From positions 326,666 through 390,665 of the forward strand of contig KV440964.1 in the NCBI GenBank assembly GCA_001636495.1: a DNA stretch of 64,000 nt, read 5' to 3'. The notes under the pieces were generated by a model that saw only the letters and a program-made list of their open reading frames with translations, was not told the DNA's origin and ran no database searches. The position numbers and the translations under genes were made by a program. Each line of letters starts with the position of its first letter. Within the stretch, counting starts at the first letter, position 1. The DNA comes from Sutcliffiella horikoshii. Lineage in GTDB: Bacteria; Bacillota; Bacilli; Bacillales; Bacillaceae_I. Positions 26,002 to 34,509 of this stretch are shown here, piece by piece.

Positions 26002-27080
26002 ACAGCTTCCGTTCCTTTCACCTTTTGTGGGAGAAAGCTTATTACAAACAACGACAAGGTCAGAATTATTCCAATCAATAGTAACCCTGGGTAAAAATAA
26101 GTTCCTATGGCTGTTTGTACCCAAAGATCACTAATTGGCAATATTCCTATAAAAAATAAACTGGTGGAAGCTGACCAAAAAACGATAGATTTCACTTTAT
26201 TTGATGTGAATCCGATATCTTTGAGAAAAAACAAACATAAAGACACCCTGATCACCGCCCCGGAAATGAACTGAAAGACTGCAAAAAAATCTAAATGTGA
26301 AACATGCTCCCCTAGCTCTACCAGCCTCCACTGTTCAAATGCAGGAAAGCGTAGAACTGCTGCGACGTTCGGTCCAAACGAAGCAATTGACCCAAGTAAA
26401 GGACCTAGAATAAGTCCAAGCAAGATTGTGATAAGGAGAAGAAGTTGCCAAAGCTTGAACGGCTTACTTACATATTGTTGCAATAGAAGAATCAATAGAA
26501 TATCCACACTGCCTCCAAGCACAACAGTAATACCGCTAATAATTGGAGAACTGCCGTTCACAAGAATCGGAAACATATAAGAATAATCTTTATTAGAGAT
26601 GGTAGAAAATGCGACAAAATAACCAAGGATCCATACAATTGGCAATAAAAATGTAGCACTGTACACAATTGTCTTTAAATTTGAGCTAGCTCCCCATACA
26701 CATAATAGAAGGAAAGGAAGGACGACGATCCATTGTGGTGTGAGAGGAAGAAAGTATATCTTAATGGATGTTATAAAATCATAAAATGATATTAAAGCAA
26801 TGATGGAAATATGGAAGAAATAGATAAACATGACACTGGCAGAAACAACTCTTCCCGCTCGTTTAGAAATCCAAGTAGAGAGCTTCATTTTTTGTTTATT
26901 ACGAGACATGATGAAAAATAGAAGCATCCCCCAAATCAGCAGGATCCCATACCCTTCCAAAACACAAACCCAAGCATCGCGCTTTGCTACAAATAATAGA
27001 TGAGGCAACATAAGCACATGATTAGAAATCCCGATAAACAGAATAATGACAAAGGATAGTTGCAGTCGGGAAAAAGTCAT
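25998..27080 (-). CDS. GerB-family germination permease (B subunit)
   Basis: 360 residues with about ten membrane helices, of the amino acid/polyamine permease superfamily. Typical features are the N-terminal helix SFVIILFIGISNHVLMLPHL, FYDFITSIKIYFLPLTPQWI and the FPILVNGSSPIISG loop. B subunits bind the germinant. It is the first gene of the operon, ahead of the A subunit; most receptor operons run A-B-C. A consensus sigma-G promoter lies upstream of its start. Confidence 0.93.
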   Translation of the reverse strand: MTFSRLQLSFVIILFIGISNHVLMLPHLLFVAKRDAWVCVLEGYGILLIWGMLLFFIMSRNKQKMKLSTWISKRAGRVVSASVMFIYFFHISIIALISFYDFITSIKIYFLPLTPQWIVVLPFLLLCVWGASSNLKTIVYSATFLLPIVWILGYFVAFSTISNKDYSYMFPILVNGSSPIISGITVVLGGSVDILLILLLQQYVSKPFKLWQLLLLITILLGLILGPLLGSIASFGPNVAAVLRFPAFEQWRLVELGEHVSHLDFFAVFQFISGAVIRVSLCLFFLKDIGFTSNKVKSIVFWSASTSLFFIGILPISDLWVQTAIGTYFYPGLLLIGIILTLSLFVISFLPQKVKGTEAV

Positions 27081-27116
27081 GATGTTTCCTCTCTTTCAAC
27101 GAATGGTAGTATTTAG

Positions 27117-27146
27117 TAGTATGAGTGGAAACACCTCAATTATTCA
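27117..27146 (-). promoter_or_regulatory. Sigma-G (forespore) promoter
   Basis: On the minus strand TGAATA and CATACTA are separated by exactly 17 nt, matching the sigma-G consensus in full. It lies 37 nt before gerB, so the receptor is made in the forespore. Confidence 0.85.
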
Positions 27147-27157
27147 AAACTCAAAGT

Positions 27158-27187
27158 AAAAACCGCATTCTCCAAATAGAATGCGGC
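27158..27187 (-). terminator. Intrinsic terminator of the YdeI-like gene
   Basis: Arms GCCGCATTC and GAATGCGGT followed by T on the minus strand. Confidence 0.85.
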
Positions 27188-27193
27188 CTCCCA

Positions 27194-27868
27194 TCACTTC
27201 TTATTTCTCCTATATAAATCCATTGATTTATGACCCTCGTCAATGATGGCTACCATCTCGTGCAACCTCTTTTCCTGTGTTTCCGCCCTTTTGGCACTAA
27301 AGACATAACGAGCCCAATCCTTCTGGTAGCCGTATGTGAGATCGTTATATTTCGCCAACACCGCTTCATTATTTTTCAGGAAGCTCTTGATGTCTTCGAT
27401 GTGAACGATGTAGTCATCGACACATTGGCTCTTTGCGCTTGTCTTCTTTTTCGTTTTCTTAGAGGCGGATTTGAACCCGACCACTGTGAAAACCTCATTC
27501 AGGCTTACCATCCTCGAGAATTTCAAGGTGCTGTTTGGAAGATACTTTTCCTCGTCCAGATTCAGTTCAGCGTAAAACTTGTCTCTTTCTATGCACTCTT
27601 CATAGACCGGGTTCCCCTTTTTGGGGTAGGCGACATACATATAGCCGTTGTCTGAGAGCAGTTGCTTTTCATTGATGACCTGTACAAAATTGTTGAAATC
27701 CTCCATGGTAAACATAAACAAAAATACTAGATCATAGTCGTCCTTTTTAATAGAAGGATCGTAGTCCAGTCCTTCAAATTCCCCCATACCCTCTGGCACC
27801 TGCAAAAATAATCGGTTTTCATATTTTTGCAGATTTAGTTTATCGACAATCGTCTTTTCGGCATTCAT
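27194..27868 (-). CDS. YdeI/OmpD-associated family protein
   Basis: 224 residues. The N-terminal half (about 1-130) is a DUF3052-like alpha/beta unit (YDLVFLFMFTMEDFNNFV, NGYMYVAYPKKGNP). After a lysine-rich linker (KKTKKKTSAK) comes the YdeI-like C-terminal domain with DYIVHIEDIKSFLKNN and the very conserved YQKDWARYVFSAKRAETQEK followed by GHKSMDLYRR. No enzymatic function is established. It has its own terminator and is independent of the germination operon. Confidence 0.8.
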   Translation of the reverse strand: MNAEKTIVDKLNLQKYENRLFLQVPEGMGEFEGLDYDPSIKKDDYDLVFLFMFTMEDFNNFVQVINEKQLLSDNGYMYVAYPKKGNPVYEECIERDKFYAELNLDEEKYLPNSTLKFSRMVSLNEVFTVVGFKSASKKTKKKTSAKSQCVDDYIVHIEDIKSFLKNNEAVLAKYNDLTYGYQKDWARYVFSAKRAETQEKRLHEMVAIIDEGHKSMDLYRRNKK

Positions 27869-27995
27869 ACTTACACATCCCCCTTCTACTAATTAACATT
27901 TCCTTCCTCCTATTATAACAAAATACTTCATCACCAAAACCTCTTATCGATTTTGCTCACTTGTTAACAAATTGTTCACCTTTCTCTTCCAGATG

Positions 27996-28011
27996 TGTGA
28001 CTTTTATCACA
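27996..28011 (+). promoter_or_regulatory. FNR-type operator of the ba3 oxidase operon
   Basis: TGTGACTTTTATCACA fits TGTGA-N6-TCACA, the FNR/CRP box. The -10 hexamer TACAAT is at 28033-28038. The implied start near 28045 puts the box centre at about -41.5, the class II activator position. Confidence 0.72.
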
Positions 28012-28086
28012 CTTTTAAATCTCCCCACCTTTTACAATGAAGGTGCATAAGTATTTAGATAAAAATGGGAAAAGGAAGTGGCGAGT

Positions 28087-28446
28087 ATGATTTCTTTCAA
28101 AAAATTGTTGGCGTGCTGCTTTGCACTTGTATTACTTTTAGGTGTTATGACTGGTTGTGGTTCTAATGAGGTTTCAGTGGAAGATGCGGAGGCGGAGATT
28201 ACGATTAAAAGTTCCAATTGGGATTTCGATCAGGCTACTTACACAGTGCCCGCTGGCAAACCTGTAGCTATCCATCATGAAAATGTCGAAGGCCACCATG
28301 GCATCACGATTAAAGGAACAGATGTGAAAATCCAAGGAGATGGCAGTGTAGTTGCGAACCTTAAGCCTGGAGAATATGAAATCATCTGTGACATCATGTG
28401 CGGAACCGGTCATGCCGAGATGGTTTCCAAGCTAGTTGTGGAATAG
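28087..28446 (+). CDS. Cupredoxin lipoprotein with CuA-type site
   Basis: About 119 residues. Lipoprotein signal peptide with MTGCGS at its end (acyl Cys23), then a single cupredoxin domain. The metal-site motif CDIMCGTGHAEM reproduces the CuA ligands of oxidase subunit II (two Cys, His, Met), and an upstream His (NVEGHHGITI) supplies the remaining ligand. I prefer ATG 28087 over GTG 28078, which sits too close to AGGAAG. It is the first gene of a ba3-oxidase operon, where it could deliver electrons or copper to the core subunits. Confidence 0.85.
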   Translation: MISFKKLLACCFALVLLLGVMTGCGSNEVSVEDAEAEITIKSSNWDFDQATYTVPAGKPVAIHHENVEGHHGITIKGTDVKIQGDGSVVANLKPGEYEIICDIMCGTGHAEMVSKLVVE

Positions 28447-28462
28447 GGAGGGAGTGACAGGG

Positions 28463-28630
28463 ATGGCAAATGTACAATATGAACGTCCTGAAAAAACAAC
28501 CAACAAAAAGCTTCCTGTGAAAGAGGAGGAAGCTTCATTAAAAGGGACATTGATTGCCGTATTTATGTTGGGGGCATTTATTGTCATTTCGTGGGTTAGC
28601 GTGTTCAGCTTATTTATTTCACGAAATTAG
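28463..28630 (+). CDS. Cytochrome c oxidase subunit IIa (ba3 type)
   Basis: About 55 residues with one C-terminal membrane helix (LIAVFMLGAFIVISWVSVF) after a charged N-terminus. This is the size and layout of subunit IIa of ba3 oxidases, and it sits directly before subunit II. GGGAG precedes ATG 28463. Very small, so support comes mainly from context. Confidence 0.8.
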   Translation: MANVQYERPEKTTNKKLPVKEEEASLKGTLIAVFMLGAFIVISWVSVFSLFISRN

Positions 28631-28657
28631 CAGGTCAGAAAAAGGGGGTACAAATAG

Positions 28658-29131
28658 ATGCATTTACACCGTTATGAAAAATATTGGTTAATTTTTGGAG
28701 TCGGGACATTGGTCGTCTTTTTATCCGTGATCGGGTTTACAGCCTTTGCTCATGGTCATCATCCACCAAGTCATATGGCCACCGTGGATGCACAGAATGT
28801 AAAAGATACCGCTCCATTTGATGAGCCGGGTTTGAAGCAGATTGATGAGAATACCTATGAAGCTACGATTATAGCAATGACATTTGGTTATCAACCTAAT
28901 AAGATTTCCGTTCCGAAAGGCTCCACCGTCAAGTTCCAGGTGACAAGTCAGGATGTCGTGCACAGTTTTACGATTCCTATGACAAACGTCAATATGATGA
29001 TCACTCCGGGGCACATCAATCAATCGGAACATACATTCAAGGAAGCCGGATCTTATCTTGTCCTTTGCAATGAATATTGCGGAATTGGACATCAACATAT
29101 GCAAATGGAAATTGAGGTGACGGAAGAATGA
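28658..29131 (+). CDS. cbaB: ba3-type cytochrome c oxidase subunit II
   Basis: 157 residues. One N-terminal membrane helix (about 10-33), then a cupredoxin domain with the CuA motif CNEYCGIGHQHMQME and the upstream ligand His in SQDVVHSFTIP. The short, single-helix form is characteristic of ba3 (type B) oxidases. GGGGG precedes ATG 28658. Its stop overlaps the subunit I start by 4 nt (ATGA). It receives electrons from cytochrome c. Confidence 0.93.
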   Translation: MHLHRYEKYWLIFGVGTLVVFLSVIGFTAFAHGHHPPSHMATVDAQNVKDTAPFDEPGLKQIDENTYEATIIAMTFGYQPNKISVPKGSTVKFQVTSQDVVHSFTIPMTNVNMMITPGHINQSEHTFKEAGSYLVLCNEYCGIGHQHMQMEIEVTEE

Positions 29132-30786
29132 AACAGGCAGCGGAAGTCGACATTCACGATTCAAAATTGAGTATGGCCTATATCTATATTGCTTTTGCCG
29201 CATTATTTTTAGGAACGATGGCCGGAGTGGTCCAGGGGCTTGTCCGCGGAGGTCTGATGGAGCTTCCTTACAGCATCAGTTATTACCAGCTGTTAACGGC
29301 GCATGGCGTGTTACTTGCACTTGTATTGACGACCTATTTCATCTACGGGTTCCTTCATGCCGGTATGAGCAGGACACTGGGCACGATGACTCCTGTAGAA
29401 AGGAGATTAGGTTGGATCGGCTTTTGGGTACTGACGATTGGTACTGTGTTGAGCTTTGCAATGATCTTAACGAATGACGCATCGGTCTTATATACTTTTT
29501 ACGCGCCATTGCAAGCCTCTCCCCTCTATTATGTTGGGCTGACACTGTTTGTGGTCGGAACCTGGATAGGCGGCGCAAGCTTATTGGCACATTATATCCG
29601 CTGGAAAAAACAGAACCGTGGTCAGATTACACCACTGTTCAGCTTTATGACAGTTGGAACGATTCTCTTGTGGTATGTCGCTTCCATCGGGGTTGCCGCG
29701 ACGGTCTTACTTCAGTTCTTACCTTGGTCCCTTGGACTTGTAGATAACATCAATATCCTATTGAGCCGTACGTTGTTTTGGTACTTCGGACATCCGCTTG
29801 TGTACTTCTGGCTCCTGCCGGCTTACATCGCCTGGTATGTCTGCATTCCGAAAATCATTGGCGGGAAGTTGTTCAGCGATTCCCTTGCTCGCTTGGCTTT
29901 CGTGTTGTTCTTGTTATTCTCGATTCCAGTAGGATTCCACCATCAGCTGATGGAAGCTGGAATCTCTGAATTTTGGAAATACCTGCAAGTTGTCCTGACA
30001 TTTGCGGTAATCGTTCCTTCGTTGCTGACTGCCTTCTCCATTTTTGCCACATTTGAATTGGCTGGTCGAGCAAAAGGTGCTACTGGGGCATTTGGCTGGG
30101 TACGTAAGCTTCCTTGGAAGGATGCACGATTTTTCGCACCATTCATGGGGATGCTGTTCTTCATCCCTGCCGGAACCGGCGGAATCATCAATGCCAGTAA
30201 CCAAATGAACGCCGTCGTCCATAACACACTTTGGGTGGTGGGACATTTCCACATTACCGTTGGATCCACTGTTATCCTGACTTTCTTCGGGATTGCTTAC
30301 TGGCTGATTCCAGTATTGCGCGGCAGAGCCTTTACAGCTCGCATGAATAAGCTTGCGATGACGCAGACGATTCTTTGGACAGTCGGCATGTTCTTCATGT
30401 CTGGTTCGATGCACTTGCTCGGACTGTTGGGGGCACCGCGTCGTACCGCTTTTACTACTTACCAGGATCATGCTACAGCGGCCGCTTGGTTTGAAGGGAT
30501 TTTCGCAAATCAAGTGACAATGGCACTTGGCGGAGTCATCCTGTTTGTTGCATCCATGCTGATGATCTACATCGTCATCAATCTTGCCTTCTTCGCGCCA
30601 AAAGCTCATACGGAATTCCCGATCGGCGAGGTGGCGGAAGATGCGCGCGAAACGCCGCGGATTCTTGAAAACTGGAAGCTTTGGATCGGAATTGCGGTGG
30701 CATTGATCTTGTTCGCTTACACCATTCCGTTAATGGATATGATACAAAATGCACCACCAGGATCACCGCCGTTCAGGCCTTGGTGA
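29128..30786 (+). CDS. cbaA: ba3-type cytochrome c oxidase subunit I
   Basis: 552 residues with about 13 membrane helices. Heme and CuB ligands are visible: LTAHGVLLALV (low-spin heme His), WYFGHPLVYFWLLPAYIAWY (CuB His and the cross-linked Tyr), VGFHHQLMEAG (paired CuB His) and VVGHFHITVGSTVI (heme His). It reduces O2 to water with proton pumping. It is coupled to subunit II and ends the operon before a strong terminator. The FNR-type promoter suggests induction at low oxygen. Confidence 0.95.
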   Translation: MKQAAEVDIHDSKLSMAYIYIAFAALFLGTMAGVVQGLVRGGLMELPYSISYYQLLTAHGVLLALVLTTYFIYGFLHAGMSRTLGTMTPVERRLGWIGFWVLTIGTVLSFAMILTNDASVLYTFYAPLQASPLYYVGLTLFVVGTWIGGASLLAHYIRWKKQNRGQITPLFSFMTVGTILLWYVASIGVAATVLLQFLPWSLGLVDNINILLSRTLFWYFGHPLVYFWLLPAYIAWYVCIPKIIGGKLFSDSLARLAFVLFLLFSIPVGFHHQLMEAGISEFWKYLQVVLTFAVIVPSLLTAFSIFATFELAGRAKGATGAFGWVRKLPWKDARFFAPFMGMLFFIPAGTGGIINASNQMNAVVHNTLWVVGHFHITVGSTVILTFFGIAYWLIPVLRGRAFTARMNKLAMTQTILWTVGMFFMSGSMHLLGLLGAPRRTAFTTYQDHATAAAWFEGIFANQVTMALGGVILFVASMLMIYIVINLAFFAPKAHTEFPIGEVAEDARETPRILENWKLWIGIAVALILFAYTIPLMDMIQNAPPGSPPFRPW

Positions 30787-30801
30787 TGGATGGTGTGATG
30801 G

Positions 30802-30835
30802 GCAGTGGGATGAAGGGTTCCCGCTGCTTTTTTAT
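30802..30835 (+). terminator. Terminator of the ba3 oxidase operon
   Basis: Arms GCAGTGGGA and TCCCGCTGC followed by TTTTTTATT. Confidence 0.88.
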
Positions 30836-30855
30836 TGGGGGAAGGTTGAGATAAC

Positions 30856-31063
30856 GATGAGGACTTCTCTGACGGGGTTGGACTTGGACTGAGGTCTTCA
30901 TTCGGGGGATGAGGACCTCCCTGACGTGGATCTAGCACGGCTGAGGTCTTCATTCGAGCGATGAGGACCTCTCTGACGGGAATCGAACCCGACAGAGGTC
31001 TTCATTCGAGCGATGAGGACCTCTCGTACAAGAATCGAGCACGACGGAGGTCTTCATCTTTTC
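30856..31063. repeat. Four exact 52-bp tandem hairpin repeats
   Basis: Units begin with GATGAGGAC at 30856, 30908, 30960 and 31012, exactly 52 nt apart. Each unit opens with GATGAGGACCTC (one base different in the first) and closes with GAGGTCTTCAT. The two ends are complementary, so every unit can fold as a hairpin. The central 25 or so nt differ between units; inner CGTG/CACG in unit 2 is replaced by CGGG/CCCG in unit 3. It lies between the oxidase terminator and glnS. No gene is supported here. Confidence 0.9.
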
Positions 31064-31203
31064 TTTTTGCGCCTCTCCCCCTCTTATAAGCTTTTGCGCT
31101 TGCCATTTCTTGTGTTACAATATTGACTATCATAAATGTGGGGAAAATAGCTGAAATAACCTGCTCTCCCCCGGCATTCTTAAAATAAGGAAGGTTGAAA
31201 AAC

Positions 31204-32916
31204 TTGGAACATAACCCAGCAAACTCGAATTTCATTCGAAATATCATAAAAGAGGACCTGGAATCCGGTAAGCGCAACCATGTGATCACCCGCTTCCCTC
31301 CAGAGCCAAACGGCTACCTACATATCGGACACGCAAAATCCATCGTCATCAACTTTGATTTGGCTGACGAGTTCAACGGAAAAACGAACCTGCGCTTTGA
31401 CGACACCAACCCTTTAAAGGAAGACGTTGAATATGTTAACTCCATCAAAGAAGACGTAAAATGGCTTGGCTATGATTGGGACGGACTATTCTTTGCTTCT
31501 GATTACTTTGAAGAGATGTACAATCGCGCCGTTCTTTTGATCAAAAAAGGCAAAGCGTATGTGGACGACCTTTCTGCTGATGAGATCCGCGCTTACCGTG
31601 GGACTCTTAAAGAGCCAGGAAAAGACAGCCCATACCGCGATCGCTCAGTGGAAGAGAACCTTGACCTGTTCGAGCGCATGCGTAAAGGCGAATTCGGTAA
31701 CGGCCAAAAAGTGCTTCGTGCGAAAATCGACATGAAGTCACCGAACATCAACCTGCGCGACCCAGTTATTTACCGCATTTCTCATGCAACGCACCACAAT
31801 ACAGGTGACAAATGGTGCATCTACCCAATGTATGCCTTCGCACACCCAATCGAGGATGCGATTGAAGATGTAACCCACTCCATCTGTACAGTGGAGTTTG
31901 AAGACCAACGCCCACTATACAACTGGGTAGTAGCGGAAACGGAAATGGCTGGAACGCCACAGCAAATTGAGTTTGGCCGTTTGAACATCACCAATGCCGT
32001 AATGAGTAAGCGTAAACTGCGCAAGCTTGTGGAAGAAGGAATTGTTGACGGATGGGATGACCCTCGTATGCCGACGATTTCCGGACTGCGCCGTAAAGGT
32101 TACACACCAGAAGCGATCCGTTCATTCGTTCGCGAAACAGGTGTTTCTAAAGGATCCGGTTTTGTAGACTCACAAATGCTAGATCACTTCGTGCGTGAAG
32201 ATCTGAAATTGAAATCCCCTCGTACGATGGGTGTTGTTCGTCCGTTGAAGGTGGTCATCACCAACTATCCTGAAGGACAAGTGGAAATGCTGGATGCGGA
32301 GAACAACCCAGAAAACGAGGAAATGGGTAAAAGACAAATTCCATTCTCCCGAGAGATTTATATTGAGCAAGAGGATTTCATGGAGGATCCACCAAAAAAA
32401 TACTTCCGCCTCTTCCCTGGCAATGAGGTTCGCCTGAAGCATGCTTACTTCATTAAGTGTGAGGACTTTGTTAAGGATGCGGACGGCAATGTGGTGGAAA
32501 TCCACTGTACGTATGATCCGGAAACGAAGAGCGGCTCTGGTTTCACTGGCCGTAAAGTTAAGGGTACCTTGCACTGGGTGGAAGCAACACAAGCTGTTCC
32601 TGCTGAGTTCCGTTTGTTCGAGCCGTTGCTATTGGACGAGGAGCCTGAGGCGGAAGTGGAAGCTGAAGTGGCAGATGTTGCTGGCACGGAGGAAGAAACG
32701 GTGGAAGTTATCGAAAAATCCTTCCTTGACCATGTGAACCCTAATTCCATGAAAGTGTTAAATGGCTTTGTGGAGGAAAACATGAAGGGTGTGGCGCCAC
32801 AAGAGAAATTCCAATTCTTCCGCCACGGCTACTTTAATGTGGATCCGAAGCATACGACTGCGGATAAGCTAGTCTTTAATGAGATTGTGTCGTTGAAGAG
32901 TTCGTTTAAGTTATAG
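31204..32916 (+). CDS. glnS: Glutaminyl-tRNA synthetase
   Basis: About 570 residues, class I synthetase. The HIGH motif appears as [15 protein letters not shown] (about residue 35) and the KMSKS equivalent as VMSKRKL. The C-terminal beta-barrel anticodon-binding region contains an acidic insertion of about 25 residues ([14 protein letters not shown], then [11 protein letters not shown]) before [15 protein letters not shown]. The AAGGAAGG site is 9 nt before TTG 31204, which I prefer over TTG 31195, directly abutting it. Most Bacillus species lack GlnRS and use GatCAB transamidation, so this gene probably came by transfer. Confidence 0.95.
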   Translation: MEHNPANSNFIRNIIKEDLESGKRNHVITRFPPEPNGYLHIGHAKSIVINFDLADEFNGKTNLRFDDTNPLKEDVEYVNSIKEDVKWLGYDWDGLFFASDYFEEMYNRAVLLIKKGKAYVDDLSADEIRAYRGTLKEPGKDSPYRDRSVEENLDLFERMRKGEFGNGQKVLRAKIDMKSPNINLRDPVIYRISHATHHNTGDKWCIYPMYAFAHPIEDAIEDVTHSICTVEFEDQRPLYNWVVAETEMAGTPQQIEFGRLNITNAVMSKRKLRKLVEEGIVDGWDDPRMPTISGLRRKGYTPEAIRSFVRETGVSKGSGFVDSQMLDHFVREDLKLKSPRTMGVVRPLKVVITNYPEGQVEMLDAENNPENEEMGKRQIPFSREIYIEQEDFMEDPPKKYFRLFPGNEVRLKHAYFIKCEDFVKDADGNVVEIHCTYDPETKSGSGFTGRKVKGTLHWVEATQAVPAEFRLFEPLLLDEEPEAEVEAEVADVAGTEEETVEVIEKSFLDHVNPNSMKVLNGFVEENMKGVAPQEKFQFFRHGYFNVDPKHTTADKLVFNEIVSLKSSFKL

Positions 32917-32939
32917 AGTTGATTGATTGAAGGTTGATG

Positions 32940-32968
32940 GCCCCCGTTGAGTGAACGGGGGTTTTTTG
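32940..32968 (+). terminator. Intrinsic terminator of glnS
   Basis: Arms CCCCCGTT and AACGGGGG followed by six T. Confidence 0.92.
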
Positions 32969-33029
32969 TTGGTTTGGTGGGGTGGTATTTGTACGAGTTT
33001 TCCTGCAAAATTTGCCGGGGGTTGTCGAA

Positions 33030-33149
33030 TAGCGGTTAAATGGCTGAAAGTAGTGGATAAAACGAAAAATTCGCGGATATAACCCAATCTTCGTGGTTAA
33101 AACAAAAAGTTCGCGGATAAAACGAATACTTTCGGGCTTCAGGCAGGAA
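33030..33149. repeat. 20-bp-phased GCGGATAAAAC array
   Basis: Five related units start at 33030, 33050, 33070, 33090 and 33110, exactly 20 nt apart, with a decayed sixth at 33130. The best word is TTCGCGGATAAAAC (33110), with TTCGCGGATATAAC at 33070 and TTCGTGGTTAAAAC at 33090; the remaining six bases of each unit vary. It lies between the glnS terminator and the NERD gene. Confidence 0.8.
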
Positions 33150-33203
33150 TCCATGATTTGAGAGGCGAAGTAGAGAGGGAATATCTATAAAAAGGAGCCT
33201 ATA

Positions 33204-34163
33204 ATGATAAAAAAAGACCGAGAAAAGCCACTCAGGTTGCTCGCACATGAAGCTGCAATGCGAAGAGTCCCCAAAACCCATCCAAAATACCCCCAAATCG
33301 AACAAGAATTTTACCGTTTACACTATGGATACAAAGGCGAACAAGCAATGGACTACTTTTCATCCTTCCTCCCCCATGAGAACTATAAAGTTTTGCATGG
33401 CCTCAGGATTCCGGACACTAAAGGACGACATTTTCAGATGGACTCACTCCTAATCTCCCCTACTCATTGCCTCATATTAGATTCCAAGTATGTGTCAGGT
33501 AAAATTGAGTTTGATGAAGATACCGGAAGTCTGATCCGTCACAATGAAACAGGCTATGAAAGACTTGGAGACCCCTTTGCACAGCTAGCCAGACACAAAA
33601 TTCAGCTCTCCTCTATCATTCATAAGCTTAAATTACCCCCGATACCTATTTATACTCAAATCGTCATAACACATAAAAATGCTACCCTATTAAAAAAATC
33701 TCCCATCATCTTGAAGAATGTAGTCTTCCACACAAACCTCCCAACTAGAATAAAAGAAATTGATAACATCCAAACCCACACCTATTTTTCAAATAAGGAC
33801 GCCAATAAACTCGTGCAAACACTATCAAAAATCCATCAAGATGAGGATTTCAACTTGATGGATTACTATGGACTATCACCTTCTGAATTTATTAGAGGAG
33901 TGATTTGCCCTAATTGCTCCCATGCACCTATGCAGAAAATATATCAGAAGTGGTTGTGCTTAAAATGTGGCCATTCAGGAAAAGAGCTTCTTCAACAGAC
34001 CATTAAGGACTATCCATTACTTGGATTTGGGAACAAGATAACAAACAGAGAGTTCCGAGAGTTCATATGTCTTCATTCATCACATATTGCTTACAGAGAG
34101 CTCGTATCGTTAAACCTCCCCCACAAAGGCAGCAAAAAAGCCCGCATATACTTTATTGAATAG
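33204..34163 (+). CDS. NERD-domain protein with C-terminal zinc ribbon
   Basis: 319 residues. The nuclease-related domain covers about residues 45-160: GYKGEQAMDYF, then QMDSLLISPTHCLILDSKYV (conserved Asp and the Asp-X-Lys of the fold) and the later GDPFAQLARHKIQLS. A C-terminal zinc ribbon is visible (CPNC and CLKC, about 228-253), followed by a short helical tail. AAAGGAG precedes ATG 33204. NERD proteins are presumed DNA-acting; no substrate is known, and it stands alone between repeat arrays. Confidence 0.9.
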   Translation: MIKKDREKPLRLLAHEAAMRRVPKTHPKYPQIEQEFYRLHYGYKGEQAMDYFSSFLPHENYKVLHGLRIPDTKGRHFQMDSLLISPTHCLILDSKYVSGKIEFDEDTGSLIRHNETGYERLGDPFAQLARHKIQLSSIIHKLKLPPIPIYTQIVITHKNATLLKKSPIILKNVVFHTNLPTRIKEIDNIQTHTYFSNKDANKLVQTLSKIHQDEDFNLMDYYGLSPSEFIRGVICPNCSHAPMQKIYQKWLCLKCGHSGKELLQQTIKDYPLLGFGNKITNREFREFICLHSSHIAYRELVSLNLPHKGSKKARIYFIE

Positions 34164-34169
34164 AACCCT

Positions 34170-34207
34170 AAAAACCCCCGCGGAGATAACCTCCCGGGGG
34201 CCTTTTA
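34170..34207. terminator. Bidirectional terminator
   Basis: Arms CCCCCG and CGGGGG plus inner GGAG/CTCC, flanked by A and T tracts, between convergent genes. Confidence 0.75.
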
Positions 34208-34217
34208 ACATTGCATG

Positions 34218-34415
34218 CTACACAAACCATCTCAAATAAACTGTAAATCCAACTATGATAACGACAAACAACGCGATATAAATGTACGTGAGTCGTCTTA
34301 CATTCCCCTCCGATTTCTTCTGATAGTCCTGATCTCCCTTTCCCGCTACTAGCAGCGTGGCAAACAGCCCGCCAACCAAAACTAGCACTCCTAAAACGCC
34401 TAATGCTAACATCAT
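34218..34415 (-). CDS. Small two-helix membrane protein
   Basis: About 65 residues with two hydrophobic helices (about 2-25 and 43-65) separated by a polar, lysine-rich loop (GKGDQDYQKKSEGNVRR). GGAGAGAG lies before the ATG at 34415; an in-frame ATG at 34430 is also possible. No family recognised. It is divergent from katG, with a repeat array in between. Confidence 0.65.
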   Translation of the reverse strand: MMLALGVLGVLVLVGGLFATLLVAGKGDQDYQKKSEGNVRRLTYIYIALFVVIIVGFTVYLRWFV

Positions 34416-34509
34416 ATGCTCTCTCTCCATTCTGGAATTCTCTCTACTTTGAACGGTAGCCTATAAAAAGTGTTTTTTCAACTAAACTAGCTTATTTTTT
34501 TCCCTAATT

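Noticed and set aside
26002-26124. N-terminal extension of the GerA-family protein
   Set aside because: It lies within gerB; the ATGA overlap at 25998-26001 and the family start support ATG 26001.
29914-30609. Long antisense ORF (231 residues) opposite cbaA
   Set aside because: A shadow of the strongly coding oxidase gene; composition and motifs do not look protein-like.
31002-31289. Minus-strand ORF of 95 residues overlapping the 52-bp repeats and the start of glnS
   Set aside because: It overlaps glnS in antisense and is built partly of repeat sequence; no homology or ribosome site seen.
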